64,000 nt of DNA from Herpetosiphon geysericola (GTDB taxonomy: Bacteria; Chloroflexota; Chloroflexia; Chloroflexales; Herpetosiphonaceae): positions 310,001 to 374,000 of the forward strand of contig NZ_LGKP01000025.1 in assembly GCF_001306135.1 (NCBI RefSeq). The letters run 5' to 3'. A program made the translations under genes and the position numbers. The notes beneath the pieces are model-generated. The model was not told the DNA's origin. It made no database searches and saw only the letters and a program-made list of their open reading frames with translations. Each line of letters starts with the position of its first letter. Positions within the stretch are counted from its first letter, which is position 1. Shown here in pieces: positions 53,948-63,014 of this stretch.

Positions 53948-55981
53948 TTATTTCACTGCTGGCTCATATGGAATGGTAAATGAGAATGTACTGCCTTGAC
54001 CTTCAGTGCTTTCGACCCAAATTCGCCCACCATGGGCTTCTGAGGCAAGTTTGGCAAAGGCTAAGCCTAAGCCGGTGCCTTTGCGCTGGCCGGCAACCTG
54101 CACAAATTTATCGAAAATCTTGGCACGGTAGCTTTCAGGAATCCCTGGCCCCGCATCAATCACACTCCAACAGATCGTCTGCTGGTTATTATCGGCTAAT
54201 TGGCGTACGCGGATTGTAACACTTCCATCAACTGGCGTAAATTTAATCGCGTTGTCGAGCAAGTTTTGCAACACCCGCACAATTTTATCTTGGTCTGCAT
54301 CGATAATAGGCAAGTTTAATGCCATATCAAGGTTAATGCTGATGTTCAGGCTGCGAGCAGAGTTAATCAAACGTTCAGAAGCGCGATCAACAATTTCGTA
54401 GGCTGAGCATGGCGCCCGATTAAGCACCAACTCGCCTGCTTCCATCTTGCTAATATCTAGCAAGGTGTTGATCATGCCGACCATTTCTTGGCTGCTATTG
54501 TTGGCAATATCGAGCAATTCACGTTGTTGGTCGTTGATCGGGCCAGCAAAACCACGCCGCACCATGGTCATGCCATTGATGATCGCGGTCAGTGGCGCAC
54601 GTAAATCGTGCACCAACATACCCATATAATCTTCGCGAATTTGGGCTAGTTGATATTCCTCGCTAATATCGTGAAACACAATCAGCGTGCCAATCACATT
54701 GCCAAAATTATTGCGCACAGGCAGCGGCTCTTGTCGCACATAGCGGGTGCGAGGCCGTAGCACTTCAATTTCATAGGCTTCGCTATTCGGCAATTCGTTG
54801 ACCACCCGCGATTGCTCTTTGATACGGGCCAGAATATCGCTGCCAGCTTCGCCGATAATATGCCGCCACTCCCAGCCAAACAATTCGCCCAGCATCGGGT
54901 TGGCAGTCAGCACCACATCATCAGGATCGATCATCAAAATGCCGTCGGTGGTGGAGTTGAGTAGCGCTTGCAGGCGGTTGCGGTTTTGCGAAACTTCGTG
55001 AAATAGATTAGCGTTATCGATTGCCACGCCCACCGTGTTGGCCATCGCTTGTAGCCGTTGGGTATCTTCGGCATTAAACACGCCTTCCAACTTATTCAGC
55101 AATTGAATCACGCCGATTTCACGATTTTTTACCAGCATGGGCACGCACAACGCTGAGCGCGTTACAAAGCCCACATCTTCGCTAACCCGCCGATAGAAGC
55201 GCGGATCGTTTTGGGCATCGAGCACAACGACTGGTTGGCGAGTGGTAATTGCCGCGCCAACTAAGCCTTGGCCTGGCGGAACCCGCACCCCAGCCAATTT
55301 TTCCTCGCCAGCTTCGAGCGTCATCACAAAAACCAACTCGTTGGTTGCAGGATCGAGCAGGAGCAACGAGCCAGCTTCAACCTGAAAATATTCGTTGATC
55401 TTCTTGACCACCAAGCGATAGACTTGGCGTGGATCAAGCGATGAAGTGATGGTGGCGGCAATATCGTTGAGCGTATTAATTTCTTGATTACGTTTGGCGG
55501 TATAGTCTTTGAGTTGCAAGGCCGAAATTGCCAACGCCACGTGGTGGGCCACCAGCTGAGCGGCCTCGATTGCAGCACTTGACCAACGAGCTTTTTTTGG
55601 CAACAGCAAAGCCAAAAAGCCAATGAGTTGCTGGCTGGTGCGTAATGGCAAGGCCAACAATTGGGCTTGAGCGCTCTCATCGTCGCTTGGCAGGGTTGGC
55701 GTGTTGTGCTCAAGTGTTTGGGCAATCGCCTGATCAAGCAATTTTTGGCTTGCTTTGCTTGGGTTGCCATACAGATATGGCGCAGGCAAAGCGCTATGAT
55801 GTTCGTTATCGAGCAGCCCTAGCTTAACTACTTCGACCCCAAAACCAGTAGCACACCATTCGGCCACTGTCGCGAGCAAAGTCCCTAGATTTGCTGCGTT
55901 GTTGATTGCCTCGGCAATCGCCAACAACTGAAAACCGCCAATTGGACGTGCGTGATGTTGGGTAGTTGCAACGTCAGCCAT
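53948..55981 (-). CDS. Soluble GAF-GAF-PAS histidine kinase
   Basis: This is a 677-residue kinase without membrane segments. In order: GAF (about 15-160), GAF (about 170-325; VEAGSLLLLDPATNELVFVMTLEAGEEKL and GQGLVGAAITTRQPVVVLDAQND), PAS (about 330-440; DGILMIDPDDVVLTANP), HisKA (MLVHDLRAPLTAIINGMTM) and HATPase (DNAIKFTPVDGSV, DAGPGIPESYRAKIFDKF, GTGLGLAFAKL). The phosphoacceptor box reads HDLRAPLT. The ATG at 55981 and a TTG at 55996 are both possible; neither has a clear ribosome site. It heads an apparent three-gene unit with the next kinase and the surface protein. Confidence 0.92.
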   Translation of the reverse strand: MADVATTQHHARPIGGFQLLAIAEAINNAANLGTLLATVAEWCATGFGVEVVKLGLLDNEHHSALPAPYLYGNPSKASQKLLDQAIAQTLEHNTPTLPSDDESAQAQLLALPLRTSQQLIGFLALLLPKKARWSSAAIEAAQLVAHHVALAISALQLKDYTAKRNQEINTLNDIAATITSSLDPRQVYRLVVKKINEYFQVEAGSLLLLDPATNELVFVMTLEAGEEKLAGVRVPPGQGLVGAAITTRQPVVVLDAQNDPRFYRRVSEDVGFVTRSALCVPMLVKNREIGVIQLLNKLEGVFNAEDTQRLQAMANTVGVAIDNANLFHEVSQNRNRLQALLNSTTDGILMIDPDDVVLTANPMLGELFGWEWRHIIGEAGSDILARIKEQSRVVNELPNSEAYEIEVLRPRTRYVRQEPLPVRNNFGNVIGTLIVFHDISEEYQLAQIREDYMGMLVHDLRAPLTAIINGMTMVRRGFAGPINDQQRELLDIANNSSQEMVGMINTLLDISKMEAGELVLNRAPCSAYEIVDRASERLINSARSLNISINLDMALNLPIIDADQDKIVRVLQNLLDNAIKFTPVDGSVTIRVRQLADNNQQTICWSVIDAGPGIPESYRAKIFDKFVQVAGQRKGTGLGLAFAKLASEAHGGRIWVESTEGQGSTFSFTIPYEPAVK

Positions 55982-56074
55982 AGGTGTTGTGCTCAAATCG
56001 TAGATTTCAGGCTTCTCTGAGGAAAATTATACTGTAGAGCATGCCCCAAACGCAAGGAGATTTACTAGCAAAAT

Positions 56075-56105
56075 AAACCCCACGCCAGTGTTACGACCAG
56101 CGTGG
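56075..56105 (-). terminator. Probable terminator of the acidic-protein gene
   Basis: On the minus strand CCACGC and GCGTGG enclose about 14 bases and are followed by GGTTTATTTTGC. It lies 25 bases after the stop codon of the gene ending at 56128. Confidence 0.5.
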
Positions 56106-56127
56106 AGCCATGCGACTTAGGCCACAA

Positions 56128-56772
56128 TTACCACAAAATCAAGGGTAAATTGTTTTCAATACTATGTTGGGCAGCAGCACGCAGTTCGTGCAATGCTTGG
56201 TGCGCTGCTTGGCCTTCAGCACTGCGCAAGTTGTGCACTTGGGCTTCGAGTTCGGCCAATTCGCGGGCCAAGGCTACTGATGAACCGAATGAGACAACGT
56301 CTTCGCTGCCTTCTTCGCCCCATTCTTCTTCGTCGCTTTCTTCGCCTTCGTAGCTCAACCAAATTGGCTCAGCAAAATCGACTGGCAAATAGTAGCCACC
56401 TTCACCTTGATGGTTGATCAAGTGTGGGTATTTGGTTTGGCTTTCGCCTTCCCAAATATTGGCCAACACTGGGTCAACTTCATCATCTTCAAGGGTAGCT
56501 GGCAAGTTTTCCAAGTCGCTGCCTTTTTCTGAGTGAGCAGCTAAGCGGCGCAAATTGTAGAGATCGGCAAATGTCGCAATGCCGCCGTTGTACACTTCTG
56601 CTCCTGGCATTGAAAGCAGGTCAACCTCAACGCCTTCTTCGCGCAACAGGTCTTGAACATCTTCAACCCAAGCTTTTTCTTCTTCAAACATTGCTCGATC
56701 ATCTTCTGGGCTGACGGTGATCATCGAGCCTACTACTAAATCTAGCTCATGAGTTGGCGTACCATCGGACAT
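56128..56772 (-). CDS. Uncharacterised acidic 214-residue protein
   Basis: I do not recognise this protein. It is strongly acidic, with Glu/Asp clusters at about 148-160 (EGEESDEEEWGEEGSED). The N-terminal half contains LDLVVGSMITVSPEDDRAMFEEE and FADLYNLRRLAAHSEKG, the middle has GGYYLPVDFAEPIWLSYEG, and the C-terminus is a helical ARELAELEAQVHNLRSAEG followed by HQALHELRAAAQHS. No signal peptide or membrane segment. AAGGAG lies eight bases before the ATG. It stands alone downstream of the RDD gene on the same strand; cytoplasmic, function unknown. Confidence 0.7.
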   Translation of the reverse strand: MSDGTPTHELDLVVGSMITVSPEDDRAMFEEEKAWVEDVQDLLREEGVEVDLLSMPGAEVYNGGIATFADLYNLRRLAAHSEKGSDLENLPATLEDDEVDPVLANIWEGESQTKYPHLINHQGEGGYYLPVDFAEPIWLSYEGEESDEEEWGEEGSEDVVSFGSSVALARELAELEAQVHNLRSAEGQAAHQALHELRAAAQHSIENNLPLILW

Positions 56773-56852
56773 GAGAGAAACTCCTTGTTATGTGCAAACA
56801 CGCCCCTAAGGCGAACTTAGGAGCGTGTCCATTATACCATGCTCGTTGTTAG

Positions 56853-57647
56853 TTATGCCTGAACAACAATCGTATCGGCAACTTTATCGTGCAAGGCTTG
56901 CTTTTGGGTGTCCCACAATGGCCAGAGATAGTCCAACAAGCGGACAATCAGGCCCACTAAGCCAAACAACCCAAGCAAACCAAAGGTTGCTACAGCTGCA
57001 GATGAACCGTTTTGAATACCGTCGATTTGGTTAAAGCTGACAATCGTAAGCAGCAAGCCAATAACCCCTAGCCCAATTTCGATCGCCATCCGCTTGGCTG
57101 CCGTAACAAAATCCATTGGTTGGTTGTTCCGTCGAATCACGCGAATTCGCAAAAGTTTTTTGCCAACGGTTTGGCCTGTCGTGCCATGCATATAAATGTA
57201 ATAGCCATAGTTAATCACAAAGCTCAGTAAGCTTAATAGGATAACCATCGCAATACTATTGCCTGTAATCACCCCTGTGCGGTTAATACTAAAGCTTGCA
57301 CCAAAGCCAGCTCCAGCAAGAATATTGAGCACAATCCCAGGAATTAACAAAACTAGATAGTCAATAACATAGGCCCCAAGCCGATAGAGCCAACTTGCAT
57401 ACATACCAACAGTGCTTGGCACTGCGTAGCCGCCTTGGGCGTAGGGTTGTTGGCCATAGGGTTGCTGACCATAGGGCTGCTGTGGTTGTTGGCCATAGGG
57501 CTGTTGACCATAGGGTTGTTGCGGTTGTTGGCCATAGGGTTGCTGTGGTTGTTGACCGTATGGTTGTTGCGGTTGCTGACCATAGGGTTGCTGTGGTTGT
57601 TGACCGTAAGGATTGTTAGGATCTTGTGGTTGGTATGGATTACTCAT
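56853..57647 (-). CDS. RDD-family membrane protein with PYGQQPQ repeats
   Basis: This is a 264-residue protein. Residues about 1-70 are PYGQQPQQ-type repeats (eight or nine units) ending [10 protein letters not shown], a Gln/Pro/Tyr/Gly-rich, probably disordered tail. Residues about 75-255 are an RDD domain with three to four membrane segments, the first [22 protein letters not shown] carrying the R and D, and [18 protein letters not shown] later. RDD proteins are mostly of unknown or transport-related function. AAAGGA precedes the ATG. It is followed downstream by the acidic orphan and preceded by a YvlD-type gene. Confidence 0.88.
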   Translation of the reverse strand: MSNPYQPQDPNNPYGQQPQQPYGQQPQQPYGQQPQQPYGQQPQQPYGQQPYGQQPQQPYGQQPYGQQPYAQGGYAVPSTVGMYASWLYRLGAYVIDYLVLLIPGIVLNILAGAGFGASFSINRTGVITGNSIAMVILLSLLSFVINYGYYIYMHGTTGQTVGKKLLRIRVIRRNNQPMDFVTAAKRMAIEIGLGVIGLLLTIVSFNQIDGIQNGSSAAVATFGLLGLFGLVGLIVRLLDYLWPLWDTQKQALHDKVADTIVVQA

Positions 57648-57699
57648 CAGGGCGTTCCTTTCAACACAATCAACGAATGCCTACTTCAACCCATCTTCT

Positions 57700-58110
57700 C
57701 TAGCGGCGACGGCGTTCGCGTTTCTCATCGCCATCACCAACAACAGCGGTCAATACAATACTGATCAACGAAATAACAATTGAGCCAATTAAGGCAGTTG
57801 CAAAATCTTCAACGTAAAACTGCAAGCCTAAATCTTGGGCGATCCGCGAGGTCAAAAGCAGCATTCCTGCATTGATCACAAAGATAAATAAGCCAAGCGT
57901 CAAAAGTACGAGCGGACATGATAAAAGTTTCAGAATCGGGCGTACTAAAGCATTAATCAAGCCAAAAATTAAACTAACCGCCAATAATGTCTTAATATCA
58001 ATACTAAGCGGTTGATTGATTGAACTAACGCCGCCACTAATCCCTGGCACAACATAAACAGTGATGCCAATTGCCACTGCATTAATTAACCAACGAACGA
58101 TTAAACTCAT
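57700..58110 (-). CDS. YvlD/phage-holin-4-type small membrane protein
   Basis: This is a 136-residue integral membrane protein with four hydrophobic segments (NAVAIGITVYVVPGI, LLAVSLIFGLINALVRPILKLL, CPLVLLTLGLFIFVINAGMLLLTSRI, ATALIGSIVISLISIVLTAVVG) and a basic C-terminal tail (RERRRR). The pattern NALVRPILKLLSCPLVLLTLGLF matches the PF04020-type YvlD family. These are often annotated as holins but are ordinary chromosomal membrane proteins of unknown role, with no phage genes nearby. GGAAGG lies eight bases upstream of the ATG at 58110. The upstream extension is rejected. Confidence 0.88.
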   Translation of the reverse strand: MSLIVRWLINAVAIGITVYVVPGISGGVSSINQPLSIDIKTLLAVSLIFGLINALVRPILKLLSCPLVLLTLGLFIFVINAGMLLLTSRIAQDLGLQFYVEDFATALIGSIVISLISIVLTAVVGDGDEKRERRRR

Positions 58111-58205
58111 CCCAACAACCTTCCTATGCCAAACCAAATCTAGCAGGCTTGATTATCGCACGCTGGCTTGGCCAAATGCAACCCTTGATTTCCCCCAACT
58201 TGATG

Positions 58206-61166
58206 CTATTGCTCAGCCAACGGACTACTAATTACAATCGTATTGGCGTAGGTTTGATAGGGTGCCATTTGCAAGCCTACATTTGCTGAAACAGCAATTT
58301 GTGGTTGGCGGGGATCATTTGTATTGAGCTGCACCAGCCCAAATGCTGGATGTTGCAACCAAGCCATGGCCCCAAAACCTTTGAGCTGAACTTGCATAAT
58401 TGCCTGTTGATTGGGCGCAATCGTCAAACTGCTTGGCTCCACACCAAGCCATTGCAAACTACTTGCTTGATTACGTAAGTGCCAATTTTGGGTCGTCAGA
58501 TATTCATGGCTTTGATGACAACCGATGGCCTGCCCTAAGCTCGTCGTGCTATGGGTGCCAATGCCCCAACGACTTGGTACTGAATCCATTGCAGCATATC
58601 GATACTCTACCAAACCACTACGCTTAATAATGACTTGAAAGCTATAGGTTGGAGCAGGCGTCACAATATTCTCATCTTGCCACAGAGGTATGGCTTCAAA
58701 GCTAGCTACAAAGGTTTCAGGGTCGAGGTTTCCTGCCCGAATAATCCCACCCTTCGAAGGATCTAGATCAGTCCAGAAGGCGGCAAAGGTGGCATTCGGG
58801 AGATTATTGGCCGGAAAACAGTTGGAACTTGGGGCTGAGAAGCCAGTTGGATTCAACGAAAGCCAACCATTGGAGCTAAGGTAGACCTTGCTGGCTAATC
58901 TCCCAAATAAAGGCGCATGAAAACCCAAATCCAAGGCATCAGTATAAACTTGGTCGTCCTTGAGTTTTAGCTCAGCCAAGCCAGTTGTCGGATATAACGC
59001 AACGCTTGGCGCTGGCGTAATCTGCCAATCTTGATTGGGTATCTGGGGCTTAATCGTCAAGGGTTGCGTGCCAAGGTTGCTAAGCGTAAGCGGAATCGTG
59101 CGTTGCTCGGCAAAGTTAAGGGTTGCGCTAATGACTGGAATTTCAGCTTGCAGATGGGGAATATCAGGGGTCATTGTCACAAGCTTGGTGGTTTGCAGCG
59201 CCAGATCAACGCTGGCGCTGTTTGGATGGTAGCCATTGGCTTGGGCGTTTAGCTGATGGCTATCAATTGTTAGCGTCATCGTGTACCGCCCTGTTTGATC
59301 GGTGTAAACTGAAGGGCCATTGCCAACGCTGACCCGCCCATAGACCCCGCGCCCATGCCAAAAATCGACCAGTTGGCCAGTAAATTGGCTGGTGTTGGGC
59401 GCTGCTTGTACCACTAGCTCTAGCTCAACGGTCGATGTGCTTGCACCTGCGACAATTAGCACATTGGCCCGATAGATGCCTGCAGCGCTCACTTGGCGGC
59501 TATCCAAGGTAATTGGAATGGTTATTTGGGCGTTGGCAGGAACCACCAATTGCTCTGGAAGATTGAGCCATGCCACATCGACCCGTGCAGCGCTGACTGC
59601 GGCATAAGCATCGACGCTACCCCAACCATAGACGTTATTCGGGCGGGCAGTGGCCGAATCGCCACACTGGGCTGAATAGCGGGGTACGGTGGTATCAGTT
59701 AATAAGGCTTGGGTTGCAGCTAAATTGCCAATGTATTGTGGGTTGGCCGACCAAATTAGGGCGGCAATGCCACTCACATGCGGCGCAGCCATCGACGTTC
59801 CATTCATCAGCATGGTTGAGCCATCGGGCCAAGCAGAAGGCACACGCACACCGGGGCCGCTCAAATCGGGATTGGTGCGGCCATCGCTGGTTGGGCCGCG
59901 TGATGAAAAATCGGCGATTAGGTTATTGCTATCGACAGCGCCAACGCTGAAAACATTGGGGTTATTGCCTGGAGCGGCGCTGGTGCGACAGCCATCACTG
60001 CCCAAATTGCCAGCAGCAAAGATACTCATAATTCCTGCTGCATCCCAAGCGCTGATGTAGCCACTATACCAAGTGCTCTCACCAGCACCGCCCCACGAAT
60101 TGTTAATGATATGGGGCCGCAAATCTGGGCGCGGATCGCAGGCAATCTGCTGATTGCGTTCGCACCCAACTCTGGTTGGAGCTAGCATCCATTGGGCGCT
60201 ACGCATCAACGCTGCTTCGTTGCAGGTCCACACATCACATGCTCTGGCGGCAATCCAGCGGGCAGCGGGCGCAACTCCCAACGCCATGCCTTGGCGATCA
60301 TTCGTCCCAGTCATACTGCCCATCGTATGCGTGCCATGGCCAGCGGGATCGGTCGGTAAACGATATTGATAGGTCGGATCAAACCAGTTGTAATCGTTGC
60401 TCAAGCCATTGGGCGACCAGCCGCGATAATTTTTGAGCAAGGCAGTATGGCTGACGGTTACGCCGGTATCAATATTGGCAACCACAATCCCTTGGCCGCG
60501 CACGCCCCAATCGCCCCACACCTGGGGGGCATTGACTGCTGTCAAACCCCAGGCAAAACTTTCTGGAGCAGTCGCTGGGGTTGTCGTCAAATGGGGATTA
60601 TTCCAGATCTGATTGGCTGCGATGCTGGCAACCGCAGGCTGCTGAGCCAAATCCAAGGCCAATTGCTGATCGCCTTCGATAATCAGGCTATTGACAATCC
60701 ACAGTGACTGAGCGGTTACGCCTTGGGCGCGCAGCTTGTCGAGCAAGGGTGCTTGGGTCTGTTGGGCATGTTCAGTTAATGTTTTGTAGACATAATCGCC
60801 ACGTTCAGCCCAATTCGTGATTGTACTAGCTTGGCTGAGATCTGCTTGATCGGCCAAAAATACGAGCATTGTTTGGGGCTGATTGGCTGATTTACGCCAG
60901 TTGCTCAGCAACGTGGGGTCGATTTTTTGCTCGAAGCTAGGCACGCTCACCCGTAACGCCGGGTTGGGCTGGCGTTGGGTTTGGCTGGCTGGCCAGGCCT
61001 CATAGAGCTTAATTGTGCGTTGCGGCTGACCGCGATTATCAAAATTAAGCCCGCTGTTGGTTACGCTGGCAATCGGCACAATAAACTGAACGGGTTGGGT
61101 TGTTTGGGCACTGACCGAGGGGAAAAGACTAAACATGAGTAGGCCAATTGATAAAACTCGCCACAT
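58206..61166 (-). CDS. Secreted subtilisin-like (S8) serine peptidase
   Basis: This is a 986-residue extracellular protease. A signal peptide (about 1-20, cut after VSA) is followed by a propeptide-like region (about 25-200) and the S8 catalytic domain with Asp233 (ANIDTGV), His277 (GHGTHTMGS), an oxyanion Asn in NNSWGG, and Ser458 (NGTSMAAPHVSG). The C-terminal half contains beta-rich accessory domains: one with VSVGNGPSVYTDQTGRYTMTL (carboxypeptidase-regulatory-like) and others unassigned. GAGG precedes the ATG. It follows the anti-sigma/sigma pair on the same strand, a possible but unproven regulatory link. Confidence 0.93.
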   Translation of the reverse strand: MWRVLSIGLLMFSLFPSVSAQTTQPVQFIVPIASVTNSGLNFDNRGQPQRTIKLYEAWPASQTQRQPNPALRVSVPSFEQKIDPTLLSNWRKSANQPQTMLVFLADQADLSQASTITNWAERGDYVYKTLTEHAQQTQAPLLDKLRAQGVTAQSLWIVNSLIIEGDQQLALDLAQQPAVASIAANQIWNNPHLTTTPATAPESFAWGLTAVNAPQVWGDWGVRGQGIVVANIDTGVTVSHTALLKNYRGWSPNGLSNDYNWFDPTYQYRLPTDPAGHGTHTMGSMTGTNDRQGMALGVAPAARWIAARACDVWTCNEAALMRSAQWMLAPTRVGCERNQQIACDPRPDLRPHIINNSWGGAGESTWYSGYISAWDAAGIMSIFAAGNLGSDGCRTSAAPGNNPNVFSVGAVDSNNLIADFSSRGPTSDGRTNPDLSGPGVRVPSAWPDGSTMLMNGTSMAAPHVSGIAALIWSANPQYIGNLAATQALLTDTTVPRYSAQCGDSATARPNNVYGWGSVDAYAAVSAARVDVAWLNLPEQLVVPANAQITIPITLDSRQVSAAGIYRANVLIVAGASTSTVELELVVQAAPNTSQFTGQLVDFWHGRGVYGRVSVGNGPSVYTDQTGRYTMTLTIDSHQLNAQANGYHPNSASVDLALQTTKLVTMTPDIPHLQAEIPVISATLNFAEQRTIPLTLSNLGTQPLTIKPQIPNQDWQITPAPSVALYPTTGLAELKLKDDQVYTDALDLGFHAPLFGRLASKVYLSSNGWLSLNPTGFSAPSSNCFPANNLPNATFAAFWTDLDPSKGGIIRAGNLDPETFVASFEAIPLWQDENIVTPAPTYSFQVIIKRSGLVEYRYAAMDSVPSRWGIGTHSTTSLGQAIGCHQSHEYLTTQNWHLRNQASSLQWLGVEPSSLTIAPNQQAIMQVQLKGFGAMAWLQHPAFGLVQLNTNDPRQPQIAVSANVGLQMAPYQTYANTIVISSPLAEQ

Positions 61167-61289
61167 AGCACCACCTCACAGTTACAGCATACCCATGATT
61201 AAACCATGAATTAAGCGATGCAGCTAGTTTCCAATAGGCCTATTTTTAGATTGCCAGCCAGCCCTAAATTGAGCGTGGCTTGGTCAATT

Positions 61290-62078
61290 TTAGAGGTTGC
61301 CTGCTAAAACGGTGGTTCCTGGAACGGTTTGTGCTCCACCAGCGACTTCGATTGTGACCATTACTTGTTGAAAATCGTTAACCTGGCTATCGGCAGTGAT
61401 TACCAATTGGGCATGGCCATTTGTGCTAACCGAAAATTGATCACTGGGAATTGGCTCTTGCCCAGCTCGGGCTAACCAAAACTGGTATACCTGGCCTTCG
61501 GGCAACGGTTGAAGCCCATCGACGACCAAGACGGCAGTTTGATTGCCTGGTTGCATATACATCGTGCCAACCGCTGTCGGCGATTGATCGGTGCCAGCCA
61601 ACTGGCGCGAGGTGGTAGTTTGGGCAGCCACAAATGAAACCGCTTGTTCTGCTTTGGCAATGCGTTCATCTGCTTGCACACGCCGAATCCGCGCGTCGGC
61701 AACTTCGCGTTCAAGCCCGGCAATATCGGAGCGTAATTGATTATTTTCGCCGCGCAGGCCAATGTTCCAGCCGCCGAGAGCCACCAAGAGTGCCAAGGTG
61801 AGCGCCCAAGCAAGCGAAAGTCGCCTAGCTGCTGGACGGGTAACTGGGCTGGTTTGCTTGCTAGCCCGAGCACGGGCCAACAATTGTTGTTTAACCAGTG
61901 GGGTTGGTTGCACTTTCGGCGCAGCCAAAGCCAACTGATGAACAGTCCGTTGCAACTGCTGAATTTTTGTGCGCAGCAGTGGATTATTCGCGATTTGAAT
62001 TTCGACCGATTGTTGCTCGTCGGCACTAAGAATGCCAAGCGCATAACCAATCAAGAGTTCTTCTAATTGTGTATCCAT
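61290..62078 (-). CDS. Anti-sigma factor (RskA-like membrane protein)
   Basis: This is a 262-residue membrane-bound anti-sigma factor. The N-terminal region (about 1-60; EELLIGYALGILSADEQQSVE) is the sigma-binding helical part without the zinc HxxxCxxC motif. One membrane segment (about 90-108) is followed by a coiled coil (about 115-150) and an RskA-type C-terminal extracytoplasmic domain (VGTMYMQPGNQTAVLVVDGLQPLPEGQVYQFWL). The ATG at 62078 overlaps the sigma factor stop (TAATG), so the two are coupled. Confidence 0.9.
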   Translation of the reverse strand: MDTQLEELLIGYALGILSADEQQSVEIQIANNPLLRTKIQQLQRTVHQLALAAPKVQPTPLVKQQLLARARASKQTSPVTRPAARRLSLAWALTLALLVALGGWNIGLRGENNQLRSDIAGLEREVADARIRRVQADERIAKAEQAVSFVAAQTTTSRQLAGTDQSPTAVGTMYMQPGNQTAVLVVDGLQPLPEGQVYQFWLARAGQEPIPSDQFSVSTNGHAQLVITADSQVNDFQQVMVTIEVAGGAQTVPGTTVLAGNL

Positions 62079-62815
62079 TATTCGTTCCACTGATGTGTAC
62101 CCAAAAGATCGCGCAGTTTCAATAGGCCAAGCCGGACACGAGTTTTAATCGTGCCTAAAGGATTGCCTAATTTATCGGCAATTTCGCGCTGGGTCAGCCC
62201 ACTGAAATAGGCCAACTCCAAGGCTTCGCGTTGTTCGGCGGAAAGCGCCTGCATGGCTGAGCGCACAACTGAGCGTTGTTCGCCAAGCCAAACGACTTCT
62301 TCAATATCAGCATCGTCGGCAATCGACTCAAGCAATGGTCGTTCTGGATCGTCGTAGGCAGCTTGAGGCCGCGCGGCTCGTCGCCGCAGTTCGTCAATGC
62401 TCAGGTTGCGGGCAATGCCAAAGAGCCACGGGGCACAGTTGCCACGGCTGTTATCAAAGGTACTTGCTCGTTGCCAAACCCGCCAAAACGCCTCTTGGGT
62501 AATTTCCTCGGCAATCTCGCGTTGGCGCACGATTTTTAGGGCAATCCCCATTACGGTAGCAGCGTAGCGGTCGTAGAGCTGGGATAATGCTTGCTCATCG
62601 CCTTGGGCAATCCGTCGAATCAGCACGTTATCGCCCAATGGATCACCTGGCATTGGGCGTTGATTATCGTTAATAGGCACTACGTCCGATGAGTCCGAAC
62701 GGATGGTTGAAGCTGCCCACCATACCCCAAAACGCTTGAGCGTTTGAGCAAACCATGGTGGCTTGGAGCTGGCTTTAACTGTGCCTAAACGAATGGTTGG
62801 TCGTGCAAATACCAT
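62078..62815 (-). CDS. ECF sigma factor
   Basis: This is a 245-residue extracytoplasmic-function sigma factor. Residues about 1-70 are a non-conserved Arg/Ser-rich extension. Sigma region 2 (about 75-145; YDRYAATVMGIALKIVRQREIAEEITQEAFWRVWQ) and region 4 (about 180-240; MQALSAEQREALELAYFSGLTQREIADKLGNPLGTIKTRVRLGLLKLRD) are both clear. The ATG at 62815 has GAGG five bases upstream; the longer frame to 62887 is rejected. It is coupled to the RskA-like anti-sigma gene; upstream is a divergent kinase gene. Confidence 0.93.
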   Translation of the reverse strand: MVFARPTIRLGTVKASSKPPWFAQTLKRFGVWWAASTIRSDSSDVVPINDNQRPMPGDPLGDNVLIRRIAQGDEQALSQLYDRYAATVMGIALKIVRQREIAEEITQEAFWRVWQRASTFDNSRGNCAPWLFGIARNLSIDELRRRAARPQAAYDDPERPLLESIADDADIEEVVWLGEQRSVVRSAMQALSAEQREALELAYFSGLTQREIADKLGNPLGTIKTRVRLGLLKLRDLLGTHQWNE

Positions 62816-62971
62816 CAGTACCTCAATTTGAGTGATGAGTACACACAGCATTAAACACGAAAATCTGGAATTGGTACTCAGCAACATTTGGTTTCATTGC
62901 GAATCATTGTATCATACTCATTAATCAGTCCATAAGGCGATTTTCGGCTCCCCTTGTGGCTTGAAACTCGG

Positions 62972-62980
62972 TGTTATAAT
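62972..62980 (+). promoter_or_regulatory. Extended -10 promoter of the GAF-PAS kinase gene
   Basis: TGTTATAAT, with TG at 62972-62973 and TATAAT at 62975-62980, is an extended -10 element without a good -35. It lies 35 bases before the ATG at 63015. Confidence 0.55.
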
Positions 62981-63014
62981 TTTTAGCCGAAGCCGCATAG
63001 CTGTGGAGTATCCT

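Noticed and set aside
57700-58110. Phage holin, suggesting a prophage
   Set aside because: The family includes ordinary chromosomal YvlD-type proteins and no phage genes are nearby.
62816-62887. N-terminal extension of the ECF sigma factor
   Set aside because: The extension is hydrophobic and Cys-rich without homology; the ATG at 62815 has a good ribosome site.
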